The position numbers were made by a program, and so were the translations under genes. 10,087 nucleotides of DNA from Zelonia costaricensis. Taxonomy: Eukaryota > Euglenozoa > Kinetoplastea > Trypanosomatida > Trypanosomatidae. Where the stretch lies: positions 1 through 10,087 of the forward strand of contig JASAOO010002807.1 of the NCBI GenBank assembly GCA_030849075.1, read 5' to 3'. Positions 1 to 8,596 of the stretch are shown here, in pieces. The notes under the pieces were generated by a model. The model worked only from the letters and a program-made list of their open reading frames with translations, was not told the origin of the DNA and did no database searches. Position 1 is the stretch's first letter, and the number at the start of each line of letters is the position of its first letter.

Positions 1-449
1 GGCCCCTTTACTCAGTCACCCCCCCCCCACACCCATTCACCTTGGTGTTGCCCCCCCCCTCTCCCTCTTTTGTTTTCTGTCTCGCACGCCTCCAGAGCGC
101 GCGCCCCCCGCTTCTTCTCTGTGCTCGGTTGTTGGTCTACAGCTTTCGCTCTTCGCTGTTTTTTTTTTTCCTGGCTCTGTTGGCCTGCGAGAGTCCTGTC
201 GTGGCGTTTTCTTTTCTTTTTTTGAAGAGGCGTGTGCCACCGTGCAGACTTCGCCTGCCTCTCCTCTTGTGTGTGCGTGTCTTGCTTTTCCTCTCTCTTA
301 CCCCACTTCCTACTCGTGTGCCTGGTGCCCGCGCTAGACCCCGAATCTTGCCCCTCCCCCGTCCCGTCCTCCTTCAACCTCCACACCGTTCACGGGTGCC
401 AACACCCCCTCCCTCTTTTTGCGTCCTGTTTCGTCAGAGAAACTCACAG

Positions 450-509
450 CACACACCACGCACGCGCACCCACACACGCTCACCTCTTTTTTTTCCCCCT
501 TCTCTTCAG
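450..509 (+). promoter_or_regulatory. Candidate trans-splice acceptor
   Basis: An AG-free stretch from 450 ends in a strong pyrimidine tract (484-507, including eight T and a run of C) and CAG at 507-509. Immediately downstream the sequence turns A-rich. No coding frame follows it, so it would serve either a very long leader of the distant cyclin gene or a non-coding transcript, or it is unused. Confidence 0.25.
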
Positions 510-715
510 GACAAACAAGCAAGCAAACAAAAAAGAAGACCATCACCTGCTGAACGCAGCAGAGTACACACACGTTGACGATACCCCCCTCTTCCTCCAC
601 AGACCCGCACGCACAGCTGGAGGGACCTGCTTTGGCCTTTTCCCGCTATAAACTGCCCTGCTCGTGTTCGTCCAGCCCCCCTCGTCGGGCCAGAGTGCGG
701 AGTGTGGAAAACACG

Positions 716-717
<2 letters not shown>

Positions 718-747
<30 letters not shown>
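718..747. repeat. (CA)15 microsatellite
   Basis: Thirty bases of uninterrupted CA repeat. It is the only long CA-phase tract left of the gene; most of the other tracts are TG on this strand. Confidence 0.95.
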
Positions 748-748
<1 letters not shown>

Positions 749-1204
749 CACCCGAGATACACACAGACAGGCCTATCCCATTTCACACACCACGAACCGG
801 TCATAAGAAGGAGAAAAAAAAGAACCGTACCTTTCCGAGTAATTCGTTTTTCTTGTGTGTGTCACGACGCCCTCTTTTCCAGCCTTCTCGACGGTCCGTC
901 CTCTCCCCTGGTGTGAGCCTTCTCAGTCTTACTCCTATACCTACCTGTCTCCCTCTCTCTCTCTCTGTGGACGTGTTGTGCCGGCCGGGTCAACCCTGTT
1001 ATCGGCGAGTGGGTTTCCTGTTACTGTCTGTGCGCGTGTCTGTACGATCGGCGCCCAGCACCTCTTCCAACCTCCTGCCCTCCGACCTCCCACCTCCCTA
1101 CTTCCCCATTCTACCCCCGCTCCTTCACCTTCCTCCGCGTGTTCTCGTCCAATCGCGCGTGGTGCTGCTGCTTTACCATTGCTTTCTCCGTCCAGTTCTA
1201 CCAG

Positions 1205-1229
1205 CCTCTCTCTCTCTCTCTTTCTCCAG
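1205..1229 (+). promoter_or_regulatory. Candidate splice-acceptor-like CT tract
   Basis: A nearly pure CT-repeat tract ends in TTTCTCCAG with the AG at 1228-1229. The tract has acceptor form, but such tracts are common in this skewed DNA and no gene follows, so use is doubtful. Confidence 0.2.
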
Positions 1230-1269
1230 GTTCGACTGCCGTGCCGCCACCCGCGCCCAACACCAGCTT

Positions 1270-1299
1270 CCCCCTCCCCCCTCCCCTCCCCTCCCCTCC
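1270..1299. repeat. (CTCCC)n tract, quadruplex-capable on the minus strand
   Basis: Five runs of four to six C separated by single T (1270-1274, 1276-1281, 1283-1286, 1288-1291, 1293-1296). The complement has five G-runs with one-base loops, the textbook form of a very stable G-quadruplex, and the C strand could form an i-motif. Only the sequence pattern is seen; folding is inferred. Confidence 0.85.
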
Positions 1300-1486
1300 G
1301 CTCTGCAACCCTGCTGCAGCGTTGCTGAACTACCTCAGCTCTTCCCGTGCTGCCCTTTCCCTGCCCTCCGTGTCCTCCGTGACTGTCTGTCGTCTGCTAT
1401 ATCTCCTGCATCTGGCCACCCCCACTTGTGTGATCGTCTCTTCCGCACCCCGCTTCGCCTTTGGTCTCTCCGCTTTCTTTTCTGGT

Positions 1487-1489
1487 TGT

Positions 1490-1521
<32 letters not shown>

Positions 1522-1522
1522 G
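1487..1522. repeat. (TG)n microsatellite
   Basis: TG repeat with one interruption around 1495-1497; 1497-1522 is pure. Confidence 0.95.
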
Positions 1523-1869
1523 CGTTCCTTCCCCCCCCCTCCCCATCGCCGCTCTGTCCTTTCCACGCGCACGAAGACCCCCTTGGTTTCACCCCTGCCC
1601 GCCCCCTTTCGATTTGCTTCTCTTTTCGTTTTTTTTTTCCTTCCTCAATTAGGGCTTTGCTCGGTTATTGTGCCCGTGTACGAGAGACTTGTCGTTCGGG
1701 CCCGGTTGTTGAACGGAACCCTTTTGCACGTCAGACAGAGCTGTGTCAGCCCACGGCATCAGAAGCGCCGCTTCGAAGAAGCTTAAAGGCACCTTTGCGG
1801 TTGTTGACACACACGCGCTCTCTTTTGTTTTTGTTTTCGCCTCAGGTATTTGCTTTTTGTTTCGCGTTG

Positions 1870-1871
<2 letters not shown>

Positions 1872-1900
<29 letters not shown>
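1872..1900. repeat. (GT)n microsatellite
   Basis: Twenty-nine bases of uninterrupted GT repeat, directly before the acceptor-like tract at 1912-1971. Confidence 0.95.
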
Positions 1901-1904
<4 letters not shown>

Positions 1905-1911
1905 ATTTCAG

Positions 1912-1971
1912 CTGGTTTCACCATTTCTCACCCTCCCCCCTTCCCCCGCTTCTCTTTCTCTCTTCGCGCAG
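1912..1971 (+). promoter_or_regulatory. Candidate trans-splice acceptor
   Basis: About 58 nt without AG, strongly pyrimidine, ending in CTTCGCGCAG with the AG at 1970-1971. It lies directly after the TG microsatellite at 1872-1900. No gene starts nearby. Confidence 0.22.
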
Positions 1972-3126
1972 ATTCATTACGCGTTCCTTGTGTTTCGCCT
2001 TTCCCTCCCACCCGCTCTGTCTCTATCGGGACGTCGCATTTCTGAAGCATCCCCAAAAAGACTCATCACAACAGATTTACTCGGCGCACACACAAACAGT
2101 CATCGACAACATCAAACATCGACTGCCTGCGCACAACTCTTTTGCTTCACTTTCTCCGTCCCCCCACCCCTCCACGGTGCGTGTGCTGCCCCCTCCCTCC
2201 TTCATTCCTCCCATTCCCCTTTCTTGAGGCTCCTTCTTCGCTTCATCTCGCTGTGTGGCGGCTCTTTCCCTTTTCCCTTCAGCTCTCGGCGAAGTACCTC
2301 GACCTCTGGCTTTCCCCTCGGGCGAAGCCGTAGCTTCCGTGTTTCCTTCTCACGTCCTTCCCTCGTTGCTGTTTCGATCGAGCACTGCGCCCCTCTCTCT
2401 TCCCCTCTCCTCCCCTCGGCTTTGTTGCCGTTGCATCCAAGACAGGTCTGCCTCGCGCGCCACGCCCCCCCCTGTGCACCTTCTCTCCCCGTTGTACCTC
2501 CCGCCTTCTGTGTTGCTCTCTCGGTATCTCCCACGCACCGACGTCCTTGTCGCCTTCACTCCGCTCCCTCCCCCTTCCTCTTTCACCCCCCTCCCTTCCC
2601 TCCCGCCGCGCCACCCGGAACGCACGCACGTCAACGCGCCATCCCTGACGCTGGTCGGCCTCTGTGTTGTTTCACTTGCTTGCTTCCTTCTCGTTTCACA
2701 TCACGTGATCGCGTGCTCTCTGGTTTCCACTCGCCTCTTTCCCTTGGCCTCGCCTCCCCCCCTCCCCTGTTTCTTCTCGTGTGAGTGTCTGCGCTTGCCG
2801 CCTTCTCGCTTTCTGCGAGCATCCAATCGCGCGCTTGCGTTCTTTCCTTCTCCGTCCCTCACTTCCTCCGTTCTTGCCTTGTACGCTGTCCTGGTTGCGC
2901 CTTCGCTTGCGCGGTGCGCATCTGCTTCGGCGGCCCTCACCCACACGTCTTGTCGTGCTTTTCATCTGAAACCGCCGCCCTTTCTCTTTCCTTTTCTGCT
3001 TTACTCTAGCTTCTCCACTCGCCGACGTCGCTTGAGTCTCGCAGCAAGCAGCACTCGCAGTAACAGCAGCGGAAGAGAAAAAAAGAAGAACAGAAGAATC
3101 AGTGTAGCGCGCGCGCGAGCATTGAA

Positions 3127-3154
3127 GTGTGTGCGTGTGTGTGTGTGTGTGTGT
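3127..3154. repeat. (GT)n microsatellite
   Basis: GT repeat with one C at 3134; 3135-3154 is pure. It is preceded by a GCGCGCGC run, so the whole stretch from about 3107 is alternating purine/pyrimidine and could adopt Z-form DNA. Confidence 0.9.
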
Positions 3155-3315
3155 CGGCCACGAACACTTCGCGAACCCCTCTCTGTTTCCCTTGCCTCCT
3201 GCTTCTCTGACACAAAAAGGAAAAAAAAAGTAGGACTAGCGAAGCGCTCCACACGAATTGCAAACGAGAAGCGCTTCTACGGAGGCGAACTTGTGTGTTT
3301 CTCTGCTTGCGTGTC

Positions 3316-3335
3316 TGTGTGTGTGTGTGTGTGTG
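3316..3335. repeat. (TG)10 microsatellite
   Basis: Twenty bases of pure TG repeat followed by CGCGTG. Confidence 0.9.
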
Positions 3336-3552
3336 CGCGTGTTGGTGTGGGACGTGCGTTGTCACGCGACGCCTTGCTGTTCTCTTCTTGTTGTTGTTGT
3401 GGAGTTGCAGCCCCTCTTCTCGACCCTTCCTCATTCCCCCTCCTTATCCTCTCGTGGGCTGCGAGATTGCGTCGCTTCAGCGCCGTTTCCCTCCGCTGCG
3501 CTTTCACGTCTGTACAAAAAAAAAACCTTCACGAAAAGAAAAAGAAGACACA

Positions 3553-3575
3553 CACGCACGCACGCACGCACGCAC
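3553..3575. repeat. (CACG)n tetranucleotide repeat
   Basis: Five to six CACG units following an A-rich stretch. This is the only clear tetranucleotide microsatellite in the window. Confidence 0.9.
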
Positions 3576-3601
3576 CCCACCACAAAAGGAAATCAACCTG
3601 T

Positions 3602-3664
3602 CCCCCCCCCCCCCTTGCCCTTGCCTTCTTTTTGCTCGCTTTGCTGCCCCCCCCCCCTCCCCCC
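3602..3664. repeat. Clustered poly-C runs
   Basis: A 13-C run (3602-3614), an 11-C run (3647-3657) and a 6-C run (3659-3664) separated by T/G-rich spacer. Exact lengths may vary with sequencing. Confidence 0.85.
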
Positions 3665-4734
3665 ATCACCGTGCTGCTTCTTCTTCACCAGGCGGAGCAG
3701 CAGGTCCTCGCCCTCTTCTTCTCACCTCACTTCCTCCTGACTCCCGACCGACGCATCGCAGTGCTCTTGCGTGAGTGTGCCGCACCACGAATCCCCGCTC
3801 TTCGCCGTTCCTGTTTGGTGCTGCTCTGTTTGCCCAGCGCCAACTGCCGTCCTCCCCCCCGCGCAGCTTCTTATTCAAAGAGAATAAAATAGAGCTGACA
3901 TCAACAACAAAACGGTGGCACCCGCTGAAAGGGGCAGTCTTGCTTCCTTCTCTCCACCTCAGTATACGCAGGCCCCACTCCTTCTCTGCCTTTCCGCGTC
4001 TTGCACCTCGTTGACTCTTTCCGGCCTCCGCTTTCTCTGCTCCCTCCCCCCTCCTCCTCATTGTTCTTTTCCCACTTCTGCCCCCGCCTCACCCCTGTTG
4101 ACCTGTCCTCATCTCACCTTTCCTTTTCGTCGAGGGCGTTCTGCGCCCGCGCACTTCTCCACCTTTGTGGCTTGCTTCAGTCTCGCGCAGCCTTGCCTCC
4201 CTCTCCGCCTTTCGTCCTCGCTGCAGCTGGCCGTCATCTTTTTTTTTTCCCCTCTCCGCTTCTTCTGGAAGGCGCCAGTGCTCTCGTCCTTGACTTCATT
4301 TTTGGTTTCTCTTCGTGTCGTTCACCCTTCTCTCTTCCTCTCTTCCCCCCCCCCTCTGCGGTGGAAAGGAAGAGTGTCGGTGTATTGCTGTGGCACGGTG
4401 ACGACGTTGTCACGCTCTTGGATACCATCCACTGGCGTTCTGCCCCAGCTCAGATCTCTCTCGCGCGTCTTGTCGTTTCGATCTTTCTCGTTTGTGTGCT
4501 TGTGTGCTTCTCAGTTTTGTTTTTGCTTTTCACTTTGCCCCTGCCGTGTGGAAGAAACCAGGAAGTAAGAGACCACAAACGCCTGCACCCCACCCCACCT
4601 CCTCACCACCTGCGCTCCTTCAAGCATCTTACACGAGCGCCTGGCGAGTGATTAATCCTCTTTGTGCGTGTTTGGGTAGCTTCACTGGAGGCGCGAAAAG
4701 AAAAGAGGGACGGCACAGCGACCCATCAATCAAG

Positions 4735-4797
4735 CCATCGAACAACACACGCACTTACTCACTCTCACTCTCTCTCTCTGCGTTTTCTTTTTTTCAG
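4735..4797 (+). promoter_or_regulatory. Candidate alternative trans-splice acceptor
   Basis: An AG-free stretch of about 60 nt from 4735 runs into a CT repeat and a TTTTCTTTTTTTCAG end, with the AG at 4796-4797. It has good acceptor form. If used, it would give the cyclin mRNA a leader of 546 nt, still without any ATG before 5344. Whether it is used is unknown. Confidence 0.35.
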
Positions 4798-5173
4798 TTT
4801 TCCGCAGTGTATACGTGAACGGATTGCTGACACTCCGTCGCGGCCGCTCCTTCTTTCACGCCTCCTCTGACCTCGTGGTTCGCTTGCGAGTCTCTTCGTT
4901 TTGTCAGTGACTCGTTTTTCTTTGTTTTTCGTGGCTTCTCCGTGGAAGGTCTCGTCCACCTTCCCGGGCTGCTCAGATTGTGTGTGTGTGGTTGCGTGCT
5001 GGTTTCTTTTTCTTCCTCTTTTGGTGTGGTGGACGAGTCGCTAGACGGCGCCTCGAGTAGCGTGCCGCTTCTTGTTGTTGTTTTTCCGTGTTGGCGTGCC
5101 CGGTGAGCGAGCTGCACCTGACACGGTCTGTCCTTGGCTGTGCGTGTGTTTACGCGTGCGATTGCGCGCGCAG

Positions 5174-5305
5174 TTGTGTCTCCATCTATTTTCTGTTTTC
5201 TGTTTTTTTTTTGTCGTCGCCGGCGCGTGGCCAATCCTTCTCGATTGTGTTGTCATTTCTTGTTTCCCATTTTCCTCGCGTCCGTGCGTGTTCTCGTCTC
5301 CCCAG
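5174..5305 (+). promoter_or_regulatory. Spliced-leader trans-splice acceptor for the cyclin gene
   Basis: After the AG at 5172-5173 no AG occurs until 5304-5305, an AG-free zone of about 130 nt. It contains a T-rich tract around 5182-5213 and ends in TCTCGTCTCCCCAG. This is the expected arrangement for spliced-leader addition in trypanosomatids, where a polypyrimidine tract is followed by the first usable AG. Cutting after 5305 leaves a 38-nt gene-specific leader before the ATG at 5344, with no upstream ATG and an in-frame stop at 5323-5325. The signal is seen in the sequence; actual use is inferred. Confidence 0.7.
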
Positions 5306-5343
5306 GCGCCTCTCTCCCTCCGTGACGCGTGCCGACTTCACGC

Positions 5344-6516
5344 ATGCAGCCTCAGCCGAACACTGACTTGGTTTCCCGCGGCTCGCTCCGCTTCTCCTCC
5401 GACCTCGGTCAGACCTTCGGCTTGAGTGTTGGCAGCGCGGACGTCTCGAGCACGACGCACCTTACCCTCTCCAGCGAGCGCGAGATGGCCGCGCACCTCA
5501 CATCCACCTCCGACATCCGCGAAGATGGGTCCTCGCTGAACGCGTCGTCGGCGCCGTCGAGCGACTCGGCCGACATGCCCGAGTGCGCCAGCACGCAGTG
5601 CAACACGCCTCTGGAGATCGCCGGCGGGCTGCGCACCGCCGCCCCGTCGCCGCCGCGGCTCACGCGGGTGCTCTCGTCGCTTCCGCACTGCACCGTCACC
5701 GCCTCGCCGCTGTACCGGCAGTCCGCCGAGGACGAGACGCTGCGGGCCGCCATCGCCGCCAACGCGAAGCAGCTCCTCCACGCCGTCACGGGCTTTGAGG
5801 CAGACGAGATCATTGACCTGCTGTACGTGAAGGAGACGTGGTTCTCGACCGAGGTGCTCGTCTACGCCCTCTGCCTCGCCAACCGGCTAACCCTCCGCTA
5901 CCCGCACTGGGTGCTCGTCTCGCACGACACCGACCACGACAACTCCAGCGTCTGTGACTCCCCTATGCGGCACCACAGCAGCGCTGGCAGCAGCGCCACC
6001 GCCGGGGCCCACCCGCTCCACGGCCATCACCTCCTGCCGCACGTCTGCAGCAGCACTTCCAGCGATGCCAGCCACCTCGACAGCCTGGAGGAGGCGTCCT
6101 TGGCCAGCGACCCGTACGCGGAGTTCACGGGCCGCGGCCTCGCCCACACGCAGAACGCCAGCACCAACAGTCTCGGCGATGTCTTCAACCGCCACAACAC
6201 GCGCCGCCGCCTCGTTGCCTTGCTGCTCCTCTCCGGCAAATTCCACGGCGACGTCGTGTACAAGACGTCGTCGCTGGCCGACGTGTTGAACCGCCACCGC
6301 AACGATCCCCAGCCGCACCGCGTCACGCCATCAGGACGCAGCACAACCGAGGACAGCACAGACCCTTCCGGCGCCCCTGCTCGCGCGCTGCCGCGCATGA
6401 TGCCGGCGCGCCTGGGCCAGTGCGAGAAGCAGCTCTTTCAGGAGCTCGGCTGCACGGTGTTCGTGCACGATGCGGAGTACTGCTGCTGCGAGGACATGGT
6501 GCTACGCGGCCTGTGA
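5344..6516 (+). CDS. Divergent PHO80-like cyclin with split cyclin box
   Basis: Predicted 390-residue cyclin, a regulatory partner of a cyclin-dependent kinase. Seen: a Ser/Thr-rich N-terminus (1-130), a probable lead-in helix (133-158), then pieces matching the cyclin box. Helix 1 is about 168-188 (STEVLVYALCLANRL). Helices 2-3 are about 286-316, with RRLVALLLLSGKF then HGDVVY in the place of the family's 'A-x-K-F-x-x-D' segment. Helices 4-5 are about 357-380, with CEKQLFQELGCTVFV in the place of the 'LE-x-x-F-L' segment. K299 and E361 fall at the conserved kinase-contact Lys and Glu positions. Two insertions split the box: about 190-280 (Ser/His-rich) and 317-356. The start is the first ATG after an in-frame TGA at 5323-5325; a second in-frame ATG is codon 48. 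No second cyclin fold is present, as in PHO80-type cyclins. Third positions are strongly G/C, unlike the flanks. The family call is by eye; the kinase partner and whether it is cell-cycle or nutrient related are unknown. Confidence 0.85.
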   Translation: MQPQPNTDLVSRGSLRFSSDLGQTFGLSVGSADVSSTTHLTLSSEREMAAHLTSTSDIREDGSSLNASSAPSSDSADMPECASTQCNTPLEIAGGLRTAAPSPPRLTRVLSSLPHCTVTASPLYRQSAEDETLRAAIAANAKQLLHAVTGFEADEIIDLLYVKETWFSTEVLVYALCLANRLTLRYPHWVLVSHDTDHDNSSVCDSPMRHHSSAGSSATAGAHPLHGHHLLPHVCSSTSSDASHLDSLEEASLASDPYAEFTGRGLAHTQNASTNSLGDVFNRHNTRRRLVALLLLSGKFHGDVVYKTSSLADVLNRHRNDPQPHRVTPSGRSTTEDSTDPSGAPARALPRMMPARLGQCEKQLFQELGCTVFVHDAEYCCCEDMVLRGL

Positions 6517-7101
6517 TCCTGCCCTGTCGACGGCGTCACTTCTGTTGACTGGTTTGTGCGGAGGCATGCTGTCGCCGGGCAACGGGAACGTGCAGAGACA
6601 CGTGTGTTGGGAGGGCGGTTGCAAGAGGCTTCTCCACTGCTGCCCGCCACTCGTTCCAACAAACCTGCACAGTCGACTCATCGCCGCACCCGACACACAC
6701 CTCAAGCGCTGCCTCGCATTCTACGGTTTCTTCTGTGAGTATGTGTGTTTTCTTTTCTTTCTCTCCTCCACAGCTTTCTCTGTCTCCTCAGTGGCGGCTG
6801 GAGCTGCTTGGCTGCGGGTGGCTTACTCACCACGCGCACCCACGCATCACCCGCCACTCCCACGCCTCTAGCTCCTTCTGCCCACGTCCTTCTCTCCCTC
6901 TCTCGTTCTCGCTCTGTCGTGTCTTGTTTCTCGACGCTGCGTAGCGTGAGACCGTCCGTTTTTTTTTTTCCCCCCCGGGCTCCCACAGCCGCACACTCTC
7001 CCTCTATTGAGCGTGCCTGTGTTGCCTGTCTGAGGCTTTGATTCTTTTGACGACGGTGTGCACGTGGCTCGCAGCTACGTTGGTAGAAGTGCCCGGCGCT
7101 G

Positions 7102-7118
7102 CCCCCCCCCCCCCCCCC
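7102..7118. repeat. Poly-C run (17 C)
   Basis: The longest homopolymer in the window. It lies 3' of the cyclin gene; length is prone to assembly error. Confidence 0.85.
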
Positions 7119-7214
7119 TTGGTCTCTCGCCACGCACCTTGACGATACTGCAAGTGTCCAGCGGCGTGGACGTGTACACTTCGGTGTGTGAGGGCCACCT
7201 TTCTGTTACTAAAC

Positions 7215-7248
7215 GTGTGCATGTGTGTGCGTGCGTGTGTGTGTGTGT
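7215..7248. repeat. Imperfect (GT)n microsatellite
   Basis: GT repeat broken by CA and C substitutions at about 7220, 7230 and 7234; 7235-7248 is pure. Confidence 0.85.
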
Positions 7249-7627
7249 TCATTTAGGTGAGGGCCAACAGCCGCTCGACTACCCCAGCCCACTTCCCCTT
7301 TCTCTGTCTCACTACATACAGACGCCCCCCCCCCCATTCACTTTCTCCCACACCTTCTCCTCCTTGCTCGACTGCACGATGTAAGTCTCTCTCTGCTACG
7401 CCCCCATATGTCGAATGTACGCACGACTGACTTGTCTCGCTTTTCGATGTGCCGGCGGTGTCAGGGCCAAAAAAAAAAAACGACAACAAAGGAAGAAAAG
7501 AAGCGCGCACGGTGATGCACTTCTGCATCTTCCTTTTCATTATTTTCCTCCTCCGCTGTGCGTGGGCGCCTCTTCAACCTCCCTTTTTCACGTACCGAGT
7601 CTGCTGCCGTGCAGTTCCGTCCATGTT

Positions 7628-7657
7628 TGTGTGTATGTGTGTGTGTGTGTGTGTGTG
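7628..7657. repeat. (TG)n microsatellite
   Basis: TG repeat with one A substitution at 7635; 7637-7657 is pure. Confidence 0.9.
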
Positions 7658-7950
7658 ATCGCTCGACTGCCTGCGTCACTGCGCTGTCTCGCTTCGACTT
7701 CCCTTTATCTCCCCTCTGCGCGCTGCTGCCAGCCCCCTGTGCACACAACAGTGTCCTGCACACTCTCGTGCTCTTCTCTTTCGCTGCGCTCACAACCGGT
7801 CACCGTCATGCCTGATCGTTTGGCATCAATCCACTCACGCGTACCACACGTTTTTTTGTTCATGGGTTTCTTTTTCGAGCTGATCGTTTGTCAGCTCGAC
7901 TTCACGCTTCGTTTCCGTTCTTGCTTCTCCTCCTTCTCCCCTTTCCCCCC

Positions 7951-7973
7951 CACACACACACAAACACACACAC
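7951..7973. repeat. (CA)n microsatellite
   Basis: CA repeat with one A substitution at 7963, following a pyrimidine tract. It is the CA-phase tract of the downstream region. Confidence 0.9.
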
Positions 7974-8485
7974 TTTTGCCTCTCTGGCTTTCCGCATGCT
8001 AGCTTTCCGCTGCTGCTTCTCGTGCATACCCGCAGGGCTTGATGGCTCGTGTGCCCCCGTGTCCGTTGTGTTGTTGTGGTTTCTTCCGTGTTTCTCGCCT
8101 CCCTCTTTTTCCCGCCTCTTTTTGTTCTCTGCCCCTTTTTTAATGCCTCTTCCCTCCTTCATCCTTTTTGTGTGTTTGTTTTGCTCCGTCTCCCGCTGAT
8201 CATCCCCACCAGCTGCGCTATATCCGTCCTTGTCCCCTTCTTCCACTTCTCCTTCTTCTTCTCCTTCTTCTTCCTCTTCTCTCTTCCTCTCCCGCCACCC
8301 GAGCCCATCACTGTGGCATGTGGGGCACACGCGGGCTCGCGCCTGTCGCGCGTGACCGCACTGCCTTCTCTCGCCCTCTCCCCTGCCCCCTTTGCGACTT
8401 CCCGTTGTTTGTGTGCGTTTCTAGACTCCCCCTCCCCCTCCCTCCTTTCCTCCTTTCCGCCACTCCCACTCCGTGGCGGCGTCGG

Positions 8486-8498
8486 CCCCCCCCCCCCC
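8486..8498. repeat. Poly-C run (13 C)
   Basis: A C homopolymer followed by short CTCC blocks. Further C-runs of nine to ten lie at 19-28 and 51-59 at the left edge of the window. Confidence 0.85.
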
Positions 8499-8596
8499 TC
8501 CTCCCCGCCGAATCGTGTTCTCAGATTTCTTCCCTTTGCGCGAGAGCCTGTCTGTTTCTGGCGTGCTCCCCGTGGTGTTTTTTTTTTTTTGTACAG

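Larger units (their letters stand above)
1..5173. other. Gene-free pyrimidine-rich upstream region without + strand ATG
   Basis: I see no protein gene here. The + strand is mostly C and T with short A-rich or purine-rich interruptions (about 509-540, 790-826, 3070-3100, 3515-3595, 3880-3915, 4680-4745). Long open frames exist on the + strand only because stop codons need purines; their products are Ser/Pro/Leu/Phe-rich low complexity without methionines. The minus-strand frames give Lys/Arg/Thr/His-rich low complexity. Reading every AT dinucleotide line by line, none is followed by G on the + strand, while CAT (ATG on the other strand) occurs roughly 45 times. It may be a very long or variable 5' leader region, intergenic DNA, or the 3' UTR of a gene left of the window. 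Confidence 0.7.

Noticed and set aside
664..1905. 413-codon open frame on the + strand
   Set aside because: Begins at GTG, has no internal methionine, reads through CA and TG repeats as His-Thr and Cys-Val strings, and lacks the third-position bias of the real gene.
3882..3890. AATAAA-like hexamer as a polyadenylation signal
   Set aside because: Trypanosomatids do not use this hexamer; polyadenylation is coupled to the next trans-splice acceptor, and no gene ends just before it.
2255..3892. 545-codon open frame on the + strand upstream of the cyclin
   Set aside because: It begins at GTG, has no ATG at all, and encodes Ser/Pro/Leu/Phe-rich low complexity running through microsatellites. It is open only because the strand is poor in purines and so in stop codons.
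4398..4413. Short inverted repeat GTGAC-N6-GTCAC
   Set aside because: Five-base arms are expected by chance in 10 kb, and no associated feature was found.
5329..5343. GTG at 5329 as the cyclin start
   Set aside because: Nuclear genes of this group start at ATG, and ATG 5344 lies five codons further in the same frame.
5338..6398. Several minus-strand and other-frame open frames inside the cyclin gene
   Set aside because: They are shadows of the GC-rich coding frame, with Ala/Arg/Val-rich translations typical of antisense or shifted reading.
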